Positions 1-7,872 of a stretch of 43,494 nt of DNA are shown piece by piece; positions within the stretch are counted from its first letter, which is position 1; every line of letters begins with the position of its first letter. A program made the position numbers and the translations under genes. Location: NCBI GenBank assembly GCA_002309155.1, contig DBXB01000052.1, forward strand, positions 1-43,494, in the 5' to 3' direction. Origin of the DNA: Bacteroidales bacterium UBA1223. GTDB taxonomy: Bacteria > Bacteroidota > Bacteroidia > Bacteroidales > P3. Under the pieces are notes generated by a model, which had not been told where the DNA came from, did not search any database, and saw only the letters and a program-made list of their open reading frames with translations.

Positions 1-30
1 AGATTAAATAACCAACTAATAAACAGCAAT

Positions 31-273
31 ATGAATTTATTATCAGAAACAAAAAGAGCAGCCCAAGAGTGGGTTGAAAATGGTGGTAAATGTATATATC
101 GGTTTGGATGGGCTTACCGAGGAGCATCAGCACAAACCATAACAACAGAGAAGGCCAAGGAGTTACTACCCGGATACTCCTTCGGGATGGGATTCTATGA
201 GCTTGGTTGGACTACCTATAACGGTGAAACTGTATTGGAGTTTAACGAACTTGGTGAAAATGACCTGCTCTAA
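31..273 (+). CDS. Small hypothetical protein, 80 aa
   Basis: I do not recognise this gene. The product is a small soluble protein with no signal peptide or membrane segment. It is rich in aromatic residues and Gly in its middle third (two GW pairs, several Tyr and Phe), which suggests a compact folded domain. It starts at an ATG that follows an AT-rich leader without a clear ribosome binding site. It is closed by a textbook intrinsic terminator nine bases after the stop codon, which supports it being a real expressed gene. It lies at the window edge, so its upstream context is unknown. Confidence 0.6.
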   Translation: MNLLSETKRAAQEWVENGGKCIYRFGWAYRGASAQTITTEKAKELLPGYSFGMGFYELGWTTYNGETVLEFNELGENDLL

Positions 274-281
274 ACGACAAA

Positions 282-309
282 GGGGAGCCACCCGGCTCCC
301 CTCCTTTTT
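282..309 (+). terminator. Rho-independent terminator after the 80-aa gene
   Basis: A perfect 8-bp GC-rich stem, GGGGAGCC (282-289) with GGCTCCCC (294-301), closes on a 4-base loop and is followed by TCCTTTTT. It begins nine bases after the stop codon of the small gene and separates it from the Nudix gene. Confidence 0.9.
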
Positions 310-413
310 ATCTCTATAAAAGCATTTGAAAAAGCATTTTTATTTGACTACAACTCAATATGGTAGTGATTATGAATACGATAAAATTTTCTAACAAATA
401 TACGTAAAAAATG

Positions 414-421
414 TAAATTTG
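414..421 (+). promoter_or_regulatory. -7 element of the Nudix gene promoter
   Basis: TAAATTTG matches the Bacteroidota -7 consensus TAnnTTTG. It ends only 10 bases before the first ATG of the Nudix gene, so the transcript leader would be extremely short. I see no good -33 TTTG at the usual spacing. Confidence 0.6.
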
Positions 422-431
422 CAAAAAATAA

Positions 432-1031
432 ATGACTATGATTATTGGGTATCAATATTGGAGCATGCAGTTGCTAAGACCTGGAGAACAGATTGTTCTG
501 CAGGATGCCGAGGTGATGGATGACAATCGACTTGACGATTGTTTTGAGGTTTTGACCGAGAGAGAAAAAAATGTTGCTGTGGTTTGCCATAGACACAGCG
601 CAAAGGAGATTGTTGAATATCTGAAGAAAAAATACATCTACATTAAAGCCGCTGGTGGTGTGGTGAGTGACAGTGAGGGTAGAAAACTACTGATGATGCG
701 CAACGGACGAGCCGACCTTCCGAAAGGTAAGGTCGAGAGCGGTGAATCCCTGCTGGAAGCAGCGATAAGAGAAACCAATGAAGAGACAGGACTCACAGAA
801 CTCACTACAGAAAGATTGTTGGTAAAGACCTATCACATCTACAACCTGTACGGTGGATGGCATCTGAAACAGACTTCTTGGTATGAGATGAAAGTCTGCG
901 GAAACGAGCGTCTGGTGCCACAGACAGAAGAGGGCATCACCGAGTTGGCGTTTATGGATTCCGTAGAATGGAAAAAGTGCCTGCAACGGAGTTACGCAAC
1001 AATGCGAACTGTCATGCAGGCACTTGGATGA
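432..1031 (+). CDS. Nudix hydrolase with N-terminal extension
   Basis: The 199-aa protein contains a complete Nudix box at residues 99-121: Gly99, Glu105, then RETNEETGL with Arg113 and the metal-binding Glu117/Glu118. It should therefore hydrolyse a nucleoside diphosphate linked to another group, but the substrate cannot be read from the sequence. The catalytic domain starts near residue 70 (AAGGVV). The first 70 residues form a small alpha/beta extension that I believe is common in Bacteroidota members of this family. Two in-frame ATGs (432 and 438) are possible starts. The gene runs convergently with the zinc-ribbon gene; the two stop codons are 22 bases apart, with no obvious terminator between them. 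Confidence 0.88.
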   Translation: MTMIIGYQYWSMQLLRPGEQIVLQDAEVMDDNRLDDCFEVLTEREKNVAVVCHRHSAKEIVEYLKKKYIYIKAAGGVVSDSEGRKLLMMRNGRADLPKGKVESGESLLEAAIRETNEETGLTELTTERLLVKTYHIYNLYGGWHLKQTSWYEMKVCGNERLVPQTEEGITELAFMDSVEWKKCLQRSYATMRTVMQALG

Positions 1032-1053
1032 ATTCAGGAATGCGAGTCTGTGA

Positions 1054-1473
1054 CTAACTGAGCATGGATGTCAGGACGCCGCTGATCAGGTCCCATTTGA
1101 GCCATACGGCAACGGCAAACAACAAAACTATCACTAACAATATCCAGAGCCAAAAGCGTTTTTTGCGTGGTTCAGGGATGGTCTCGATCTCGACAGGGTT
1201 ATCGATGTTGTGACTGTCGGATACTTGATGTGCACTGTCGTATACAGCGGCAATACTGTTGGCTCGTTCAATTACAGTGGCTGAAGGGACTTCGTCCACG
1301 ACAGGCTCATCTGCTATTTCCTGCTTTGGAATCTGCTGTGATTCGTTCGTGTCTTCCTGCTGTGTCTCCTGATGCGAAACGGATGAGGAGGCAGGAGACT
1401 GCGTGCAATATGGGCACGCAGTCTGACTGTCGTAGTAAGGACGTCCGCAACGGTCGCATTTGATGAGTTTCAT
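1054..1473 (-). CDS. Zinc-ribbon protein with C-terminal membrane anchor
   Basis: The 139-aa protein has three visible parts. The N-terminus is a zinc ribbon with two CxxC pairs (CDRC and CPYC, residues about 6-23). Next is a long low-complexity linker rich in Ser, Gln, Glu and Val. Near the C-terminus is one hydrophobic helix (about residues 108-125) preceded by the basic stretch PRKKR. This predicts a tail-anchored protein with the ribbon in the cytoplasm. The function is unknown. Its start lies 12 bases after the stop of the S9 peptidase on the same strand, so the two are probably co-transcribed. Confidence 0.75.
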   Translation of the reverse strand: MKLIKCDRCGRPYYDSQTACPYCTQSPASSSVSHQETQQEDTNESQQIPKQEIADEPVVDEVPSATVIERANSIAAVYDSAHQVSDSHNIDNPVEIETIPEPRKKRFWLWILLVIVLLFAVAVWLKWDLISGVLTSMLS

Positions 1474-1485
1474 GGTCAGGCAGAC

Positions 1486-3594
1486 TTATTTTTTGAGCCA
1501 GGAGTCAAACCAATCAATGAAGTTGCGATGCCAGAGAAGGCTATTCTGTGGTTTGAGCACCCAGTGGGTCTCGTCGGGGAAATAGAGGTAGCGGCTAGGA
1601 ATATGACGCATCTGAGCGGCGTTGTATGCAGCCATACCCTCGGAAGCGACAATGCGGAAATCGAATTCTGAGTGGATGACACAGATGGGGGTATTCCATT
1701 TGTCGACAAAGAGGTGAGGCGAATTGCTGTAGCTCTTCTTGATTTGAGGATTGTTCCAATCCCAGTAGGGACCACCGAGATCCCAGTTGTCAAACCACAT
1801 CTCCTCAGTTTCGAGGTACTGCTGTTCGAAATTGAACATACCGTTATGAGCGAGGAATGCTTTGAAACGACGTCCCTCATTGTAGCCTTTGACATCGTAG
1901 TTGTGACCAGCGAGCCAATAGATGCTATATCCACCGAATGAGGCACCACAGGCACCGATGCGTTCACGGTCAATCTGCTTGATATTGTCGGCAGCCCAGT
2001 CGGTGGCACTCATGTAGTCCTGCATGCAGAGTCCACCGTAGTCGCCGGAGATCTCCTCAAGCCATTCCATACCGAAACCAGGTACACCGCGACGGTTGGG
2101 GGCGATGACGAAGTATTCAGCACCAGACATAACCTCGAAGTTCCAACGTGTGCTCCAGAACTGACTTACGATGCTCTGAGGACCGCCTTCGCAGAATAAC
2201 AGTGCGGGATAGGTCTTGGTTGAGTCGTAGTTGTAGGGATAGATAATCCAGGTAAGCATCTCTTTGCCGTCAACTGTCTTCACCCAGTAGGGCTCGACTT
2301 TGCCCATACGAACCTGAGAGAGGACATCGTCGTTGAAGGTGCTGAGTTTGCGTCCTTCGGAGGTGTTGTCGTTGAGGTTGTAGGCATAGAGTGTGGCCGG
2401 GTACTGCATAGAGACCTGAGTGGCGACAATGGCGTCGTCAACCATCTGGAATCCGTTGACATCGTGCAGACCTTTGGATATCTGGCGTTCTTTATGTGTC
2501 TCGCGGTTGAAGGCGAAGATTTCCAGCGTGCCTTGGTACATAACCACAGCGGCCAGTTCTTTGTCGTCCTTGCTCCAGCAGATATTGCTGACGCCATAGT
2601 CAAACTCAGAGGTGAGGTCATTCTTGACGCCGGTAGCGATATCCATCACCATCAGACGAAGCTTGTCGCTCTCATAGCCGTCGCGTTCCATGCTTTCCCA
2701 AGCAATCATCGTACCATCATGGCTGAATACAGGGTTCTGGTCGTAACCCATGATACCCTCGCTGATATTGCGGGTCTCGCCAGTTTCAATATTAAATAAG
2801 AAAATGTCGCTGTTGGTGGAGTGAGCGTAGTCGTAACCTGTTTTCTTGCGGCAGGTGTAGGCGATGGTCTTTGAGTCTGGACTGTAGTTGTACTGTTCGG
2901 TGCCACCCCATGGGCGCATGGGGCTCTCGAAGGTGCTGTCAATAATATTGACAACTTTGTCCATCACAGCCTTGCCATTCTCGACGGGCACATAGAAGAT
3001 CTGAGGAATCTCGTCCACCCAGTTGTCCCAATGACGATACATAAGGTCTTCGTTGATGCGACCAGTGGTCTTGTCGAGACCAGCATATAGTTTGTTTAAG
3101 TGCTCGGGACGCTCAACGGGAATGGTGCTGATATATACCAGAGATTTTCCGTCGGGTGCCAGTTTGAATCCCTCGAAACCACGTTCGCATTCGGCAACAA
3201 CGCTCTCCTTTTTAGAACCGAGGTTCATTGAGATAATCTGATTGCCACGGCAGAACATGATTGTGCTTTCGTCTTTCCAGACGGGATTGAACTCAGATGC
3301 CGAGGTGGTAGTTAGGCGTTCCCCGTCGCCACCCTCGATGGGCATAAGATAGAGTTCGGCGTTGTTTTTGTTGAGCTCCATGTCGGTATAGCGGACAGTG
3401 TAGAGCACCTGTTTTCCCTCGGGGCTGACAGCGTATTCGCTCATCACACCGAGACTCCACATCACCTCAGGGGTGAAGCGTCCGTCCTGGACCTGTACTT
3501 GGGGCTTTTCGACGACAACATCGTCGGTTTTTTGCTTGCAGCAGGCACACACTAAGGCCAGCGAAGCAATGGAGATAAGTAATTTTTTCATCAT
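1486..3594 (-). CDS. S9 family peptidase (dipeptidyl-peptidase-like), lipoprotein
   Basis: This 702-aa prolyl-oligopeptidase-family serine peptidase should remove short peptides from the N-termini of oligopeptides in the cell envelope. The N-terminus is a lipoprotein signal (about 17 residues, lipobox ending in Cys near 18). Residues about 40-420 look like the seven-bladed beta-propeller of the family, with repeated motifs such as SPDGK and SHDGT. The C-terminal alpha/beta-hydrolase has the nucleophile in GASFGG (Ser552), with Asp645 in HSEFD and His677 in ETHW. The Asp-to-His spacing resembles Porphyromonas DPP5 more than DPP4, but I cannot fix the specificity. It is followed directly by the zinc-ribbon gene. 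Confidence 0.9.
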   Translation of the reverse strand: MMKKLLISIASLALVCACCKQKTDDVVVEKPQVQVQDGRFTPEVMWSLGVMSEYAVSPEGKQVLYTVRYTDMELNKNNAELYLMPIEGGDGERLTTTSASEFNPVWKDESTIMFCRGNQIISMNLGSKKESVVAECERGFEGFKLAPDGKSLVYISTIPVERPEHLNKLYAGLDKTTGRINEDLMYRHWDNWVDEIPQIFYVPVENGKAVMDKVVNIIDSTFESPMRPWGGTEQYNYSPDSKTIAYTCRKKTGYDYAHSTNSDIFLFNIETGETRNISEGIMGYDQNPVFSHDGTMIAWESMERDGYESDKLRLMVMDIATGVKNDLTSEFDYGVSNICWSKDDKELAAVVMYQGTLEIFAFNRETHKERQISKGLHDVNGFQMVDDAIVATQVSMQYPATLYAYNLNDNTSEGRKLSTFNDDVLSQVRMGKVEPYWVKTVDGKEMLTWIIYPYNYDSTKTYPALLFCEGGPQSIVSQFWSTRWNFEVMSGAEYFVIAPNRRGVPGFGMEWLEEISGDYGGLCMQDYMSATDWAADNIKQIDRERIGACGASFGGYSIYWLAGHNYDVKGYNEGRRFKAFLAHNGMFNFEQQYLETEEMWFDNWDLGGPYWDWNNPQIKKSYSNSPHLFVDKWNTPICVIHSEFDFRIVASEGMAAYNAAQMRHIPSRYLYFPDETHWVLKPQNSLLWHRNFIDWFDSWLKK

Positions 3595-3653
3595 AAGATA
3601 TGCAGATTAAAATTATGTTTTAATAATTGGAATTGAGCAAAAATTAGATGGAG

Positions 3654-3784
3654 CTAGGGGGGGGCAAAGGGGAGTTAAGGGGAGTTAAGGGGAGTTAAAA
3701 GGAGTTAAGGGACAAATGATTTCGATTAAACAATTAAACAATAATCCATATCACCATATCAACGTATCACCATATCAACGTATC
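3654..3784. repeat. Repeat-rich intergenic segment (three tandem-repeat tracts)
   Basis: The gap between tgt and the S9 peptidase holds three unrelated short tandem repeats. A 10-nt unit of the form AAGGGGAGTT occurs four times, slightly degenerate, at 3667-3706, ending in AGTTAAGGGACAA (3703-3715). An 8-nt unit ATTAAACA occurs twice at 3725-3740. A 16-nt unit ATCACCATATCAACGT occurs twice at 3750-3781. The decamer tract and its tail resemble the tract at 34867-34937. Confidence 0.85.
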
Positions 3785-3788
3785 TTGG

Positions 3789-4919
3789 TTAAACCCGTTT
3801 CATAAGATTCGGCAATACCGAAGCTTTCCAGGATGTGAAATCGCCGTCAAGAATATGTTGACGGGCTGAGCGGACTAGAGAGAGGTAGAAAGTGAGGTTG
3901 TGTATCGACGCAATCTGTAGTCCCAGCAGTTCTTCAGATTTGATAAGATGGTGGAGGTAGGCGTAAGTATACTCTCTGTCAGCGGCGGCAGGGGACGACG
4001 GGTCGATGGGGAGGAAACTGGTCTCCCATTTCTTGTTCTTGATGTTTACAGTGCCGTTCCATGTGAAAAGCATGCCGTTGCGACCGTTGCGTGTGGGCAT
4101 GACACAGTCGAACATATCCACTCCGCGCTCTATGGCCTCAAGGATGTTGGCGGGAGTGCCGACTCCCATAAGGTAGCGGGGACGGTCAGTGGGCAGTATT
4201 GCATTGACTATCTCTATCATCTGGTACATCACCTCGGTGGGTTCGCCTACGGCAAGGCCACCTATGGCGTAGCCGACAGCGTCGTGGGAGGCGGCATGCT
4301 CGGCCGATATGCGCCGGAGTTCGGGGTATTTGCATCCTTGCACTATGGGGAAGAGTGCCTGCTGATTGCCATACAGTGGCTCTGTCTCATAAAACCGTTT
4401 CATGCAACGGTCCATCCACCTATGGGTGAGTTCCATGGATTTTTTTGCATAAGGATAGGGAGACTCTCCCGGGGGGCATTCGTCAAAAGCCATCATTATA
4501 TCACTGCCGATGACTCTCTGAATGTCGACGACATTCTCTGGCGTAAACATGTGGCGGGAACCGTCGATGTGCGATTTGAATTTGCATCCCTCTTCGGTGA
4601 TTTTTCTGTTGTCAGCAAGTGAGAAGACCTGGAAACCACCGCTGTCAGTGAGTATGGGACGACTCCAGTTCATGAAAGAGTGGAGTCCGCCAGCTTCCTT
4701 GAGGATGTCCATGCCCGGTCGCAGATAGAGGTGGTAGGTGTTGCCCAGAATGATCTCGGCGTCGATGTCGCTAACCAGTTCGTGCTGGTGGACAGCTTTG
4801 ACGCTCCCGACGGTGCCTACAGGCATGAATATGGGAGTTGCTATATCGCCGTGATCGGTATGGAGTATGCCGGCACGGGCATTAGACGACGCGTCGGTTT
4901 TTTTGAGGTCGAAATGCAT
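3789..4919 (-). CDS. tgt: tRNA-guanine transglycosylase, cysteine-poor form
   Basis: The enzyme exchanges guanine-34 of tRNAs with GUN anticodons for a queuine precursor. The 376-aa protein has the signature DSGGFQVFS with catalytic Asp92 and the nucleophile Asp271 in MFDCVMPTRNGRNG. The usual C-terminal zinc site (CxCxxC plus a distal His) is not intact. At the expected place, after IDP (residues 306-308), there is SSPAAADREY without any Cys, although the later His340 in IHNL is kept. The reading frame is undisturbed. From memory, Bacteroidales orthologues also lack these cysteines, so this is probably lineage-wide rather than damage. The gene is transcribed divergently from the glycosyltransferase. 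Confidence 0.93.
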   Translation of the reverse strand: MHFDLKKTDASSNARAGILHTDHGDIATPIFMPVGTVGSVKAVHQHELVSDIDAEIILGNTYHLYLRPGMDILKEAGGLHSFMNWSRPILTDSGGFQVFSLADNRKITEEGCKFKSHIDGSRHMFTPENVVDIQRVIGSDIMMAFDECPPGESPYPYAKKSMELTHRWMDRCMKRFYETEPLYGNQQALFPIVQGCKYPELRRISAEHAASHDAVGYAIGGLAVGEPTEVMYQMIEIVNAILPTDRPRYLMGVGTPANILEAIERGVDMFDCVMPTRNGRNGMLFTWNGTVNIKNKKWETSFLPIDPSSPAAADREYTYAYLHHLIKSEELLGLQIASIHNLTFYLSLVRSARQHILDGDFTSWKASVLPNLMKRV

Positions 4920-4996
4920 AGTTTTGTTTTCGTTTCTTGCTCACTATCACCGCAAGAGGGGAACAATTGTTAATAAAATGTTTTCAATTCAGATTG

Positions 4997-5004
4997 CAAA
5001 GTTA
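4997..5004 (-). promoter_or_regulatory. -7 element upstream of tgt
   Basis: Read on the minus strand this is TAACTTTG, a match to TAnnTTTG. It lies 77 bases before the tgt start codon and forms a divergent promoter pair with the plus-strand element at 5027-5034. The implied leader contains a small palindrome, AACAATTGTT (4962-4971), of unknown meaning. Confidence 0.6.
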
Positions 5005-5026
5005 CACATCTTTTCTGAATAATGAC

Positions 5027-5034
5027 TACTTTTG
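5027..5034 (+). promoter_or_regulatory. -7 element of the glycosyltransferase/sigma operon
   Basis: TACTTTTG matches TAnnTTTG and ends 21 bases before the glycosyltransferase start codon. No convincing -33 TTTG is seen. Confidence 0.6.
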
Positions 5035-5055
5035 TAAATTCAAAAAGAAGAAGAA

Positions 5056-6213
5056 ATGGATTTTCACAACGTATTAAACAACACATATACACTGATTTTG
5101 TTGTTTACGCTGGCACTGTCGCTGGTGACTTTATGCTTGTATTACGGATTGATGTGGCTGAGGGTGGGTCTGTACAAGAACAGTCGCATACCCGACGCCT
5201 CTACCGTTTCTGAAGGCGACTATCCTTCGGTGTCGGTGGTGCTGGTGGCGCATAACGAGGCAGAGCAACTGAAAAAGACTCTGCCTTACCTGCTCGAACA
5301 AGACTATCCCGACTACGAAGTTGTTGTGGTCAACTACCTTTCGACCGACGAGACACCATTTGTGCTGAGAGTCTGCTCGGAAAACTATCCAATACTGAAG
5401 CCTGTGGTTATAAAGAACGACGTGAATATGTTCCAGGGAAGGAAATACCCAGTCTCGATAGGAATAAAGTCGGCCACAAAGGATATAATCCTATTGACCG
5501 AGGCGGATTCGTTACCAGCGTCGTTCAACTGGATAAAGGAGATGATTAGAGGCTACATGCATGGCGCCTCTATGGTGATCGGAAACGCCTGTCCAAATCA
5601 GGAGAAGACAGTTCTGAATGCCTTTGAACAATACGACATACTGACCCAGAATGCCTCGTGTCTGGGCATGGCTCTTGCCGGCAATCCTTACACGGCGACA
5701 AGTCGAAATCTGTCGTTCAGACGAGATTTCTTCTTTAACAAGGGTGCCTTCATACCGTTATACAACATCCCTGTAGGTGGTGAGGAACTCTTTGTGAACC
5801 ACAATGCCAACAAGTCGAATACCACCATTGTGGTTAGCGACGACTCTTCGATGTCATTCGACGCACCTGCTGACTTCGCACAGTGGCATCAGGACAGGTG
5901 GCAGAGAGCCGCCAGCAGTCGGAACTTCAAGACTCGTGACAGGTTGTTAAGAGTGTCATATCCGTTGATGCAGGCATTGTTCTTGGCATCGCTAGCCTGG
6001 CTGTTGGTAGCCGGCCTGTTTCCCTGGCAGATATTGGTATCAGTCCTGGCTTTGAAAATCATTTGGCAGACACTGTGTTGTTATTTCCTTGCCAAAAGAT
6101 TTAAAATTAAGAAAATACAGTATTTTTCATTATTTTTAGAATTTTATTTTTTAGTCGCAAATACTTTTTTGTTTTTCTCTACGTTACGTAAGAAAAAATT
6201 CCAATGGAGGTGA
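5056..6213 (+). CDS. Membrane-bound family 2 glycosyltransferase
   Basis: The 385-aa protein has one N-terminal membrane helix (about residues 10-34). A GT-A catalytic domain opens with SVSVVLVAHNEAEQL and contains the acidic EAD motif near residue 155. A WHQDRW motif near residue 280 corresponds to the (Q/R)xxRW signature of processive enzymes. The end is hydrophobic, with two or three helices (about 300-378). It should transfer a sugar from a nucleotide donor to an envelope glycan or lipid on the cytoplasmic face; the substrate is not predictable. Its last 10 bases overlap the start of the sigma factor gene, so the two are translationally coupled. Confidence 0.88.
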   Translation: MDFHNVLNNTYTLILLFTLALSLVTLCLYYGLMWLRVGLYKNSRIPDASTVSEGDYPSVSVVLVAHNEAEQLKKTLPYLLEQDYPDYEVVVVNYLSTDETPFVLRVCSENYPILKPVVIKNDVNMFQGRKYPVSIGIKSATKDIILLTEADSLPASFNWIKEMIRGYMHGASMVIGNACPNQEKTVLNAFEQYDILTQNASCLGMALAGNPYTATSRNLSFRRDFFFNKGAFIPLYNIPVGGEELFVNHNANKSNTTIVVSDDSSMSFDAPADFAQWHQDRWQRAASSRNFKTRDRLLRVSYPLMQALFLASLAWLLVAGLFPWQILVSVLALKIIWQTLCCYFLAKRFKIKKIQYFSLFLEFYFLVANTFLFFSTLRKKKFQWR

Positions 6214-6815
6214 ACTCTCAGTTGACGACAGAAAAGGCCCAGCGCGACTACCTTTTGGTTTGCAAGGCCAGAGAAGATGGCGACCAGCGTGCATTCGCGG
6301 ATTTGATGCGGATGTATAGGGAACCCATCTATCTGATGCTTCTGAAGATGACCAACGACCCTACCGACGCCGACGACCTCACAATAGAGGCATTTGGCAA
6401 GGCTTTTTCTTCGTTACACCTCTACACACCGACCCATGCGTTCAGCACTTGGTTGTTCTCCATCGCCACCAATAACTGCTTGGATTTTATCCGTAAAAAA
6501 CGGCTTCAGACGATTTATCTCGACGATATCAAAACCAGCGTCGACGACGATGTATATGAATATCCCATCCCGTCGGATGCCGGTAATCCTGAAGAATCTT
6601 TCATCCATGAGCAGAGGGTGCAGATACTCCGCGAAGTGGTGAACCAGTTGAAGCCCCGCTATCGCAAACTTGTGGAGTTGCGTTATTTTGACGAATTGTC
6701 GTATGAGGAGATTGCCGACAAGATGCAGATGCCTTTGGGAACGGTGAAGGTGCAGCTGTTCAGAGCCCGTGACCTGCTTCACAACATCTTAGCCTCCAAA
6801 AAAGAATTCTTTTGA
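6204..6815 (+). CDS. RNA polymerase sigma factor, sigma-70 family (ECF-like)
   Basis: The 203-aa protein has a sigma region 2 (about residues 22-95) including the core-binding stretch DADDLTIEAFGKAF and the -10-recognition stretch FSTWLFSIATNNCLDFIRKKR. After an acidic linker with several Asp, it has a region 4 helix-turn-helix (about 148-198) with LSYEEIADKMQMPLGTVKVQLFRAR (given in two parts: LSYEEIADKM, then PLGTVKVQLFRAR). It lacks regions 1.1 and 3. No anti-sigma gene is adjacent: upstream is a glycosyltransferase (10-base overlap) and downstream, three bases after the stop, a predicted outer-membrane barrel. Placement next to a barrel recalls the Bacteroidota SigP/Por circuit, but I cannot show orthology. 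Confidence 0.9.
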   Translation: MEVNSQLTTEKAQRDYLLVCKAREDGDQRAFADLMRMYREPIYLMLLKMTNDPTDADDLTIEAFGKAFSSLHLYTPTHAFSTWLFSIATNNCLDFIRKKRLQTIYLDDIKTSVDDDVYEYPIPSDAGNPEESFIHEQRVQILREVVNQLKPRYRKLVELRYFDELSYEEIADKMQMPLGTVKVQLFRARDLLHNILASKKEFF

Positions 6816-6818
6816 CCA

Positions 6819-7790
6819 ATGAACGAAAAAGACCGAGACCGAAGTGGCGACGGGGCTGGACCCGTCGCACACATAGACAGCAATAAAAGCCTTAAGGCTC
6901 TGTGCGGCATCATAATGCTGCTCTTTTTCTGTGTTCCTCTGCGTGGGGAACCAATGCCCCTAGATGGTGATGGGAACCGTCTTAGGGGTCTTTCTCTTAT
7001 TGTGGATGTGGGGGTGTTGAATGCCAGCGATATCCATGCCAATTTCTATAACGGAAGTCCTAATAATGTCAACACTCTGAACCGTATCCTGTACAGCGAG
7101 ACATACGGCCACGCTATATGGAACAGACTGACAGAATTAGACCTTATCGGCAGTTCTGTCGCTAACTATAACCAGATAACCGTGGCTGAATACGGAGACA
7201 TGTACTACCAGCTTGCTATGCAACTGGGACTTGGATTCAGATATGACCTGGAATATATTGATTGGGCGTGGCAGGTGCTGTTCAACTATGCCAAACTGAA
7301 TGCGGTGGGGCAGGTGTTGCTAAATAGCGGACACAATCAGACATATCTGACCAATCAGAATGCATATGTGGTTTGTCCCACGCTCGGAGTGGAGGAGAGG
7401 ATATATTTTGACCTCGGGTTGATTAAAAAGATAAGATTATCCAATGGTCTTGACTTTGAGGTCGGTGCGGGAGTCAACGCCAACAACACTAAGGTTGAGA
7501 GCAGCGAAATACAGATAGCGGGAGTCAAATACAGCATTCTCGATATTTGGAACGGACAGTCACCATCATCTTACGTTGGTTCGTATGAGTATATCAACCA
7601 GGGCGGACTCGGACTTGGCGGATACGCTTCACTTTCTCTGGGAATCACCCTTCCTGTAGGTACCGCCTTGTCGTTGGGTTATGTGTTCAATTATAACAAA
7701 ACAAATCTTCAGGGTTATGAAAAATATGCCCCACATCATTCATTTCGACTGACTGTGGCACTCAATAATTTCTCTTTCTTTGACAAGTAA
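6819..7790 (+). CDS. Predicted outer-membrane beta-barrel protein
   Basis: I do not recognise a named family. The 323-aa product has a hydrophilic start of about 28 residues, then a hydrophobic segment (CGIIMLLFFCVPL) that can serve as a late signal peptide. Many short amphipathic strands with alternating aromatic residues follow (for example LGLGFRYDLEYIDWAWQVLFN). The last strand ends SFRLTVALNNFSFFDK, like other Bacteroidota barrels. A downstream ATG inside the hydrophobic segment would give too short a signal. It begins three bases after the sigma factor stop, so it is almost certainly in the same operon and is a candidate target or partner of that regulator. Confidence 0.65.
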   Translation: MNEKDRDRSGDGAGPVAHIDSNKSLKALCGIIMLLFFCVPLRGEPMPLDGDGNRLRGLSLIVDVGVLNASDIHANFYNGSPNNVNTLNRILYSETYGHAIWNRLTELDLIGSSVANYNQITVAEYGDMYYQLAMQLGLGFRYDLEYIDWAWQVLFNYAKLNAVGQVLLNSGHNQTYLTNQNAYVVCPTLGVEERIYFDLGLIKKIRLSNGLDFEVGAGVNANNTKVESSEIQIAGVKYSILDIWNGQSPSSYVGSYEYINQGGLGLGGYASLSLGITLPVGTALSLGYVFNYNKTNLQGYEKYAPHHSFRLTVALNNFSFFDK

Positions 7791-7872
7791 CAGACTAAAT
7801 CACTGCTTTAAATAACAAACAACAATATATTGATTTAGAATAAATATCCACTGAATAAAAACTATAAAACAT

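Noticed and set aside
1167..1463. Plus-strand frame opposite the zinc-ribbon gene
   Set aside because: It is the antisense shadow of a gene with clear zinc-ribbon and membrane-anchor features and has no recognisable content.
4920..4996. Possible preQ1 riboswitch in the tgt leader
   Set aside because: The leader lacks the stem, the C-rich loop and the A-rich tail of preQ1 aptamers; only a short AACAATTGTT palindrome is present.
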